Below the pieces are notes generated by a model. That model searched no databases. It had not been told where the DNA came from and was given only the letters and a program-made list of their open reading frames with translations. A DNA stretch of 5,166 bases, taken from positions 9,879 to 15,044 of the forward strand of contig DEHG01000096.1 of the NCBI GenBank assembly GCA_002351795.1, read 5' to 3'. This document shows, one piece after another, positions 1 through 4,356 of this stretch (position 1 is its first letter; each line of letters begins with the position of its first letter). This DNA is from Ruminococcaceae bacterium UBA2806 (GTDB taxonomy: Bacteria; Bacillota; Clostridia; Oscillospirales; Acutalibacteraceae). Both the position numbers and the translations under genes were made by a program.

Positions 1-89
1 ATGTTCAATGTACAATGTTCTGGCTGCTGATTTAGTTTAGTTGTTTGGCTGTGATTGTCACTTAATGTATAACGTGTTACTATTGAATT

Positions 90-187
90 AACCTCTCCGT
101 CAGACTCTGAGCTTTGAGCTTATACCAACCTCCTCACTGCGTGAGAAAAAACCACCTCCCCTTGACAAAGAGGAGTCAATTGTCAGT
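90..187. repeat. Putative decayed palindromic intergenic repeat (MITE/REP-like)
   Basis: Seen: AACCTCTCCGTCAG at 90-103, a perfect hairpin CTCAC-TGC-GTGAG at 133-145 followed by six A, and CCACCTCCCCTTG at 152-164 forming a stem with AAGAGGAG (168-175; eight pairs, one mismatch). Read on the minus strand, this has the order AAGGGGAGGTGG, hairpin, TGACGGAGAGGTT. Known, from memory only: many Clostridia genomes carry dispersed intergenic palindromic repeats with this general plan (GGGGAGGTGG ... hairpin ... GACGGAGGGGTT). The match is imperfect, so I read it as a degenerate copy. Boundaries are approximate and no target-site duplication was identified. Confidence 0.4.
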
Positions 188-439
188 TATGCTTTTTTAT
201 TTAAGGGCATCTCTAAAAACTTGTGTTTAGAGAAATGAATATACGCATTTTTGTGCTGATAAGAAATTTCTTTTTAGTCACTTAAAAAGACATATACAGA
301 GCCGACTGCAATTTATTATCATTTGTTATATACTATTTTACACCCTTTTAACGAAATGGTCAATAATTCATTAGAAATTTAAAAAAATCCTGTTATATTT
401 GTATAAGATTCACATTTATTAATATTTTTTCACTCAAAG

Positions 440-480
440 AAAAAACAGCGGCGGCAGTCACAAAAGCAGTAACTGCCGCC
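440..480 (-). terminator. Rho-independent terminator of the GH25 lysozyme gene
   Basis: A perfect 9-bp GC-rich stem, GGCGGCAGT (450-458) pairing with ACTGCCGCC (472-480), encloses a 13-nt loop. On the minus strand it is followed after four bases by a run of six T (445-440). It begins 18 bases past the stop codon of the lysozyme gene, in the right orientation to end that transcript. Confidence 0.85.
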
Positions 481-498
481 TGATATACTATTATTTTT

Positions 499-1419
499 CT
501 ATTTCATTAATTCATTAACACGCTTTTGTATCTCATCATAATCATATCCAGCATCTATAAGTCTTTTCTTTCTCTCATCACCGTTGCCCCATTTTCCCTC
601 GATCACTTCTTTTGCTGTTTCATCTACAGATTTATGATGTTTTTCCTTCATGATCTCATTTACTCTTTTCTGAACGGCATAATAATCATAGCCTGCTTCG
701 GTCAGAAGTTTTTTTCTTTCGTCGCCTGTTGACCATTTCCCTTCGATCACTTCTCTTGCAAGCTGTTCGACGGATTTTTTATCGTGTACGGGATCTGATT
801 TTTTATATCCGTTGTATCCGCCTTTTTTTACAGCCGCCGGATAATCGGTATAGCAGTAATCCATATCAACATTACCGCTTATTCCGTTTACATTCCCGTC
901 AGACGAATACTGCCAGATACCGTATTTATTTGCTGTATAGGTGCATTTATTATAATACTGTGCCACCCACAGCGCATATTTTCCGGCCACACTGTCCGAA
1001 ACATAGTTTTCAAGATAATAGGTCGAGCAGTACAGTCCGGGCATATAGCGGTTCTTTTCAAGCTCTCCGCAGAAGTTCAGTATAACGCTGTCACAAAAAG
1101 CCATACCTCTGTCAAACTGACTCTGTTCCTCAAGGTCGAGGTATATGGGATATTCAAACTTTTTTCCTTTTATTACTTCCATACAGGCTTTTGCTTCCCT
1201 TACGGCGTCCTCCGGAGAATCGGCATACGAGTACCAGTAAGCGCCCGCATCAAGACCTGCCGCCTTTGCTTTGCGGTAATTCTGTTCAAAAAAGCTGTCC
1301 TTCTGGCTCACATCTCTTCCGTAGCCGGCACGGAGGATCACAAAGTCAATTCCGCACTGCTTTACCTTTTCAAAATCGATATCTCCCTGCCAGGATGAAA
1401 CATCAATACCTTTTATCAT
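499..1419 (-). CDS. GH25 lysozyme (N-acetylmuramidase) with two C-terminal CW_7 (Cpl-7) repeats
   Basis: Predicted to hydrolyse the beta-1,4 bond between N-acetylmuramic acid and N-acetylglucosamine in peptidoglycan. Residues 1-195 form a glycoside hydrolase family 25 domain: it opens with GIDVSSWQG (Asp6), has the YLDLEE strand carrying the catalytic pair (Asp95, Glu97), and ends with NVDMDY (Asp185/Asp187), the usual late acidic position. A linker leads to two 43-residue repeats at 216-258 and 264-306, each with the A(R/K)EVIEGKW..GDERKK..AGYDY...QKRVNE pattern of CW_7 domains, which bind cell wall in the Cpl-7 phage endolysin. The ATG has an excellent site, AAGGAGGG, seven bases upstream. 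There is no signal peptide or membrane segment: the GH25 fold starts at residue 3. It may thus be an endolysin-type enzyme needing a holin, lysis or non-classical export. No phage genes flank it and it appears monocistronic. GH25 assignment is secure; biological role (autolysin, prophage relic, toxin) is open. Confidence 0.95.
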   Translation of the reverse strand: MIKGIDVSSWQGDIDFEKVKQCGIDFVILRAGYGRDVSQKDSFFEQNYRKAKAAGLDAGAYWYSYADSPEDAVREAKACMEVIKGKKFEYPIYLDLEEQSQFDRGMAFCDSVILNFCGELEKNRYMPGLYCSTYYLENYVSDSVAGKYALWVAQYYNKCTYTANKYGIWQYSSDGNVNGISGNVDMDYCYTDYPAAVKKGGYNGYKKSDPVHDKKSVEQLAREVIEGKWSTGDERKKLLTEAGYDYYAVQKRVNEIMKEKHHKSVDETAKEVIEGKWGNGDERKKRLIDAGYDYDEIQKRVNELMK

Positions 1420-1426
1420 TTTCTGT

Positions 1427-1434
1427 CCCTCCTT
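1427..1434 (-). promoter_or_regulatory. Ribosome binding site of the GH25 gene
   Basis: AAGGAGGG on the minus strand, seven bases before the ATG at 1419. It fixes the start and therefore the conclusion that the protein has no signal peptide. Confidence 0.85.
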
Positions 1435-1616
1435 GATATTGATATCAAAAAGCCTGATCCATCGCCTATTACAGACGGATATAAAATGGCTCTTATTACA
1501 GTCTATGCTATAAATAAATGAATTGATTTAAGAGCTTTTTATTTGCACAAAAATTTTTTATCAAAGCATCATATAACCGAAATTATAAGTAACTCACGCC
1601 GGAAATGATGTTTTGC

Positions 1617-1656
1617 TTGTAAAAAGATTTTAATTGTTGTATAATTGTTGTATAAT
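1617..1656 (+). promoter_or_regulatory. Sigma-A-type promoter with duplicated -10 box for the oxidoreductase gene
   Basis: TTGTAA (1617-1622, four of six matches to the -35 consensus), a 17-nt spacer, and a perfect TATAAT (1640-1645). An 11-bp unit, AATTGTTGTAT, is directly duplicated at 1632-1642 and 1643-1653, creating a second perfect TATAAT at 1651-1656, whose possible -35 (TTTTAA, 1628-1633) is weaker. Transcription would start around 1652 or 1663, giving a leader of about 70-80 bases before the ATG at 1732. Confidence 0.65.
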
Positions 1657-1731
1657 GTGTAAAATAACACTGTAAAAGAATGATACAATGAATAAACAAA
1701 CGAGATAGAAATAATAAGAGGTAACTGCATC

Positions 1732-2424
1732 ATGAAAACTGTAATCATTCACGGTCAGAGTCACATAGGCTCGACCTGCCATATTGCTCAGATGCTGGCA
1801 CAAAAGCTCGGCGGAGAAACGACTGAGTTTTTTCTGCCGGGGGATTTCGGTGAATTCTGCTGCGGATGCACACAATGCTTTATTAAAAGCGAAGAAAAAT
1901 GCCCGCATTACAAAAAGCTTTTGCCTATAACACAGGCTATTGATGAGGCTGATGTCATTATACTTGCAAGCCCTGTATATGTTTACCATGCAACAGGTCA
2001 AATGAAAGCCTTTCTGGATCATTACGGCTGGCGCTGGATGGTTCACCGTCCCGATGAAAGAATGTTCACAAAGCAGGGAGTCTGCATTTCAACCGCTGCG
2101 GGCAGCGGAATGAGATCAACGAATAAGGACATGGAAGACAGTCTGTTTTTCTGGGGCACTGCAAAAACGTACAAATTCGGCATAGGCATCGCAGCCACAA
2201 GCTGGAACAGCATAAGTGAAAAAAAGAAAAAACAGATAGAAAAAGCAACCGATTCGATCGCAAAGAAAATAATAAAACGAAACGGAAAAATAAGACCCGG
2301 ACTTAAAACAAAAGCCTTTTTCAACATTATGCGGCTTTTGCAGAAAAGCGGCTGGAATGAAGCCGATGCCATTTACTGGAAGGAAAAAGGCTGGACGGAG
2401 AAAAAGCGTCCGTGGAAAAAATAA
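1732..2424 (+). CDS. Flavodoxin-like NAD(P)H-dependent oxidoreductase (FMN reductase family) with Isf-like four-cysteine motif
   Basis: A 230-residue protein of the flavodoxin-like/NADPH-dependent FMN reductase superfamily, expected to bind FMN and move electrons from NAD(P)H or ferredoxin to an unknown acceptor in the cytoplasm. The N terminus has the first beta strand and phosphate-binding loop (VIIHGQSHIGSTCHIA, residues 4-19); a later strand-loop, VIILASPVYVYHATGQMKAFLDH (75-97), is the typical flavin-contacting segment. Between them, C43-x2-C46-x2-C49-x7-C57 (plus C44) fits the compact CX2CX2CX4-7C motif that binds a [4Fe-4S] cluster in iron-sulfur flavoproteins (Isf); many relatives keep such cysteines without a proven cluster, so cluster binding is inference. 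The tail (about 164-230) is Lys-rich and predicted helical. AAGAGG lies ten bases before the ATG. The gene stands alone with its own promoter and terminator. The substrate cannot be read from sequence. Confidence 0.87.
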   Translation: MKTVIIHGQSHIGSTCHIAQMLAQKLGGETTEFFLPGDFGEFCCGCTQCFIKSEEKCPHYKKLLPITQAIDEADVIILASPVYVYHATGQMKAFLDHYGWRWMVHRPDERMFTKQGVCISTAAGSGMRSTNKDMEDSLFFWGTAKTYKFGIGIAATSWNSISEKKKKQIEKATDSIAKKIIKRNGKIRPGLKTKAFFNIMRLLQKSGWNEADAIYWKEKGWTEKKRPWKK

Positions 2425-2433
2425 TACAGAAGT

Positions 2434-2479
2434 AAAAAAACGAGCTGCCGCTATTTAATAGTCTGACAGCTCATTTTTT
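2434..2479. terminator. Bidirectional rho-independent terminator between convergent genes
   Basis: GAGCTG (2442-2447) pairs with CAGCTC (2467-2472), with a smaller inner hairpin CTAT-TTA-ATAG (2451-2461). Seven A (2434-2440) precede the stem and six T (2474-2479) follow it, so it can terminate the plus-strand oxidoreductase transcript and the minus-strand radical SAM operon, whose last stop codon is at 2528-2530. Confidence 0.8.
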
Positions 2480-2527
2480 ATAGAATGCTGAATAATTATT
2501 TCAAATCTGCTCCCCACATTCCTGAAT

Positions 2528-3511
2528 TCAGCGTTTACTTAACATACAGTCAGGATCGGGGATATCAAATCTTCCTGTTTTCGCTGCGGCTATGCATTTT
2601 GATCCCCCTCTGCACAGGGTTGAATATTTACATTCCCTGCATCCTTCAGGTATCCCGACCGCCCTTAACTGCTTCATAACGGGACTGCTCTGATGAAGTG
2701 TAAGCAGGTCTGTCTCCTTAACATTTCCGATAACATAGGGCAGCCGCCTGCATGGCATGACATCGCCGTTTGCAAGCACGATCAGCAGATTTTCCCCCGC
2801 TGAGCAATGATATATCAGCTTATCTCTGCATGGGATGAACTGCAAGGATCTCCCGCAGAATACTCTTCCCTTTTTATTCAGACGGGCGGCAGTTTTCAGA
2901 AGCTTCCAATAGTTTTCTGCCGGAACGCTCAGATTTTCGCTATCCTCCTGCGACGGGATAACTACCCTGTCAAACCACAGCTTATCAGCGCCAAGGATAT
3001 AGCAGAATGAGGCAAGTTTTTTCAATTCTCCGATATTGTTATTCTGCACTGTAAAGGAAACGCTTGTAAAAATTCCTTGTGCCTTCAGCGCACAGATACC
3101 GTTTACCGCCCTGTCAAAGCTGCCCTTTCCCCGGATATTATCATGCACCTTTTCCATACCGTCAAGGCTTATCTGCACATAATCCACTCCGCAGGCTTTC
3201 AGTCTCCTTGCCTCCCATTCTCCGAGCAATGTGCCGTTTGTCAGCACTCCTGTTCTCATACCCTTCAAACGTGCAAGGTCAAGCAGATCATAAAGCCCAG
3301 GATGAGTCAGCGGTTCTCCGCCTGTAATATTTAGTCTGCCGATACAATTATATTGCTTTATAAGCTCCGAATACTGGGACAGAACAGGCTTTATTTTGTC
3401 AATATCCTCAAAAGCGCTGTAATCCTCCTGATAGCAATGCTTACAGCGAAGATTACAGCGATGTGTTATATGCCATTGTAAAGTAAAATCTTTATAAGTA
3501 AAATTCTCCAT
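2528..3511 (-). CDS. Radical SAM/SPASM-domain enzyme, putative maturase of the adjacent Cys-tail protein
   Basis: A 327-residue cytoplasmic radical SAM enzyme. C19-x3-C23-x2-C26 within THRCNLRCKHCYQ binds the catalytic [4Fe-4S] cluster that cleaves S-adenosylmethionine; NITGGEPLTHP (61-71) supplies the GGEP SAM-binding motif; VLTNGT and QISLDG (89-118) are the following core strands. The C-terminal part is a full SPASM domain for two auxiliary clusters: C236-x12-G249-x4-C254, then C291-x2-C294-x5-C300-x5-C306 and C322 (the third spacing is x5 rather than the usual x3). SPASM enzymes mostly modify peptides or proteins (thioether links, epimerisation, formylglycine). I chose the ATG at 3511: the frame stays open for 38 more codons upstream, but these only read the neighbour's tandem repeat out of frame (FKLFERFKLF...). 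The start is two bases after the preceding stop, with GGAGGAAG 15 bases upstream, which suggests translational coupling. No RRE-like domain is visible. Enzyme class is secure; the target, proposed as the preceding gene's tail, is inference. Confidence 0.93.
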   Translation of the reverse strand: MENFTYKDFTLQWHITHRCNLRCKHCYQEDYSAFEDIDKIKPVLSQYSELIKQYNCIGRLNITGGEPLTHPGLYDLLDLARLKGMRTGVLTNGTLLGEWEARRLKACGVDYVQISLDGMEKVHDNIRGKGSFDRAVNGICALKAQGIFTSVSFTVQNNNIGELKKLASFCYILGADKLWFDRVVIPSQEDSENLSVPAENYWKLLKTAARLNKKGRVFCGRSLQFIPCRDKLIYHCSAGENLLIVLANGDVMPCRRLPYVIGNVKETDLLTLHQSSPVMKQLRAVGIPEGCRECKYSTLCRGGSKCIAAAKTGRFDIPDPDCMLSKR

Positions 3512-3534
3512 GATCAGAACGATGAACTTCCTCC
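3512..3534 (-). promoter_or_regulatory. Translational coupling site and ribosome binding site for the radical SAM gene
   Basis: GGAGGAAG (3534-3527) lies inside the last codons of the Cys-tail gene (Gly-Gly-Ser). It is followed by that gene's TGA (3516-3514), two bases, and the radical SAM ATG (3511-3509). The 15-base distance from the Shine-Dalgarno is long for independent initiation, so re-initiation by ribosomes finishing the upstream gene is likely. This site decides the start against the longer open frame beginning at 3625. Confidence 0.65.
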
Positions 3535-4356
3535 GCTGCCACAGCTCGAACAGCTTGAACCGCTCGAACAGCTTGAACAGCTTGAACCGCTCGAACAGCT
3601 TGAACAGCTTGAACCGCTGCCGCATCCGCTTGATCCCGAACTGCTGCTCGGCGGTCGATGATCTGTTACCTGTCCGACATAAACCGTCTCCACAGGATCA
3701 CTGAACTCGCCCTCAAGTCTGTAATGATCCTCTCCCAATTCATCAAACTGCAGTATCGGATTATTCTTCTTTGAAAATGCAATGCCGATCGCAATTATCA
3801 GACCCAGCATAAGAGAAATAACAATATATCCGCTTATCTTCAACGGCTCGCTTATACTCTTTTGCTCGCAGACATCAAGTATCTGTGAAAACGCTTCCCT
3901 TGAGCAGTTGTAATATTGCTTTGACGTTGCGTAGCGGCTGACATTATTCGTAATGGATCTTGCCTTTGAATCCGTAACAGACTCATTTATTTTGCCGTAA
4001 GACTGTATCACCAGTTTCCTGACGCCCATATTTATTTCAAATATGCATCCGCTTTCAAGTCCGAAAAGCGATCTGCGCTTCAATCTTGCCTGATCTATCT
4101 CATTACTTGTGTATTCGCCTGTAGTCCAGAATGCAATGTTGCCGTATTCTGTAAGCGGCGTCATATCCTTTACAAGCGCTCTCTCTTCTATGAAATTAAG
4201 CAGATCGTCTTCATCAATGATAACTACCTTATAGCCCGTATCGGGATTTACATATTTCACATCATCCGCAGCATCGGCAACAGGTACGGCAGCAAATGTC
4301 AATACAATTATACAAAAGAAACTGAAAGCAAACCTGAATATCTTATTTTTCATCAT
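3514..4356 (-). CDS. TPM-like membrane-anchored protein with a Ser/Gly/Cys repeat tail
   Basis: A 280-residue protein of unknown function. Residues 1-29 are a signal peptide (basic start, hydrophobic core to about 25, ADA before a likely cleavage site). Residues about 32-168 resemble a TPM domain (TLP18.3/Psb32/MOLO-1 type): a GNIAFWTTG strand, SLFGLESGCIFEINMGVRKLVIQS, and a helix ending near YYNCSREAF. A single membrane segment spans 174-194, followed by SKKNNP. After cleavage, the TPM-like domain should lie outside and residues 195-280 inside, by the positive-inside rule. From residue 237 the protein is almost purely Ser, Gly and Cys, with cysteines at 245, 251, 254, 260, 263, 269 and 272: alternating x5 and x2 spacing, period nine. 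Other TPM membrane proteins often end in Gly-rich tails without Cys. AAGGGAG precedes the ATG by six bases (a second ATG follows at once), and the start overlaps the upstream gene by 14 bp. Likely a partner or substrate of the downstream radical SAM enzyme. TPM assignment is probable, not certain. Confidence 0.78.
   Translation of the reverse strand: MMKNKIFRFAFSFFCIIVLTFAAVPVADAADDVKYVNPDTGYKVVIIDEDDLLNFIEERALVKDMTPLTEYGNIAFWTTGEYTSNEIDQARLKRRSLFGLESGCIFEINMGVRKLVIQSYGKINESVTDSKARSITNNVSRYATSKQYYNCSREAFSQILDVCEQKSISEPLKISGYIVISLMLGLIIAIGIAFSKKNNPILQFDELGEDHYRLEGEFSDPVETVYVGQVTDHRPPSSSSGSSGCGSGSSCSSCSSGSSCSSCSSGSSCSSCGSGGSSSF
3544..3615 (-). repeat. Coding tandem repeat: two perfect 27-bp units plus an 18-bp partial unit
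   Basis: Units at 3589-3615 and 3562-3588 are identical over 27 bp and encode Gly-Ser-Ser-Cys-Ser-Ser-Cys-Ser-Ser. A third copy at 3544-3561 lacks one internal 9-bp subunit and encodes Gly-Ser-Ser-Cys-Ser-Ser. The 9-bp subunits are nearly identical (GGT or TGT, then TC(A/G), AGC), so the array is built from 9-mers. Exact conservation including synonymous positions suggests recent expansion by slippage or unequal exchange, so copy number may vary between strains. The array is free of stops in other frames too, which creates spurious open frames on both strands. Confidence 0.9.

Larger units (their letters stand above)
1..498. other. Non-coding AT-rich stretch left of the lysozyme gene
   Basis: No convincing open reading frame is present on either strand. 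From left to right it holds a short heptamer-like direct repeat at 1-20 (ATGTTCA, ATGTACA, ATGTTC), a repeat-like element with several hairpins at about 90-187, a perfect 8-bp inverted repeat TCTCTAAA/TTTAGAGA at 210-233 without a T-run on either side, a featureless AT-rich part from about 240 to 435, and the lysozyme terminator at 440-480. I see no confident promoter. The neighbouring gene to the left lies outside the window. Confidence 0.7.
1420..1731. other. Divergent intergenic region between lysozyme and oxidoreductase genes
   Basis: This 312-base AT-rich spacer should carry the promoters of both divergent genes. The plus-strand promoter is clear (1617-1656). For the lysozyme, I see only weak minus-strand candidates: TAGACT (1505-1500), 16-nt spacer, TATATC (1483-1478); and an isolated TATAAT (1587-1582) with no good -35 partner. 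A perfect 10-bp palindrome TTGATATCAA (1439-1448) lies just upstream of the lysozyme ribosome binding site, and the octamer TATTACAG is repeated at 1467-1474 and 1494-1501. Either could be an operator, but nothing proves it. No gene is supported here. Confidence 0.6.

Noticed and set aside
201..233. Possible insertion-sequence end (TTAA followed by GGGCATCTCTAAAAAC)
   Set aside because: It has the look of a terminal inverted repeat beside a TTAA target, but no matching second end or transposase is in the window; the partial inverted match at 226-233 only makes a small hairpin.
526..1436. Plus-strand open frames of 68, 118 and 81 codons opposite the lysozyme
   Set aside because: They are antisense to a clear GH25-CW_7 gene, have no recognisable domains or ribosome binding sites, and are Tyr/Arg/Ser/Pro-rich as expected for shadow frames.
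1630..2372. Minus-strand open frames (138, 65 and 109 codons) opposite the flavodoxin-family gene
   Set aside because: They are antisense to a well-supported gene. Their Phe/Leu/Cys-rich composition comes from the complement of Lys/Glu codons, and one would have to run through the sense gene's promoter.
2425..2527. Possible small precursor peptide gene next to the radical SAM enzyme
   Set aside because: The only minus-strand ATG frame after the radical SAM stop codes for about seven residues, and the interval is occupied by a terminator. No leader-core peptide is visible.
2485..3334. Plus-strand frames of 64, 67, 85 and 82 codons over the radical SAM gene
   Set aside because: They lie antisense to the radical SAM/SPASM gene with no motif or initiation signal; the first starts just after the bidirectional terminator without a promoter.
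3616..3660. CRISPR-like reading of the short tandem repeats near the Cys-tail coding region
   Set aside because: The units are contiguous, without spacers, multiples of three, and in frame within a gene, so this is a coding repeat, not a CRISPR array.
3510..3704. Plus-strand frame encoding SLNRSNSLNSLNR-type repeats
   Set aside because: This is the 27-bp repeat of the Cys-tail gene read on the other strand. The Ser/Cys/Gly frame continues a protein with signal peptide, domain and membrane segment, so it is the real one.
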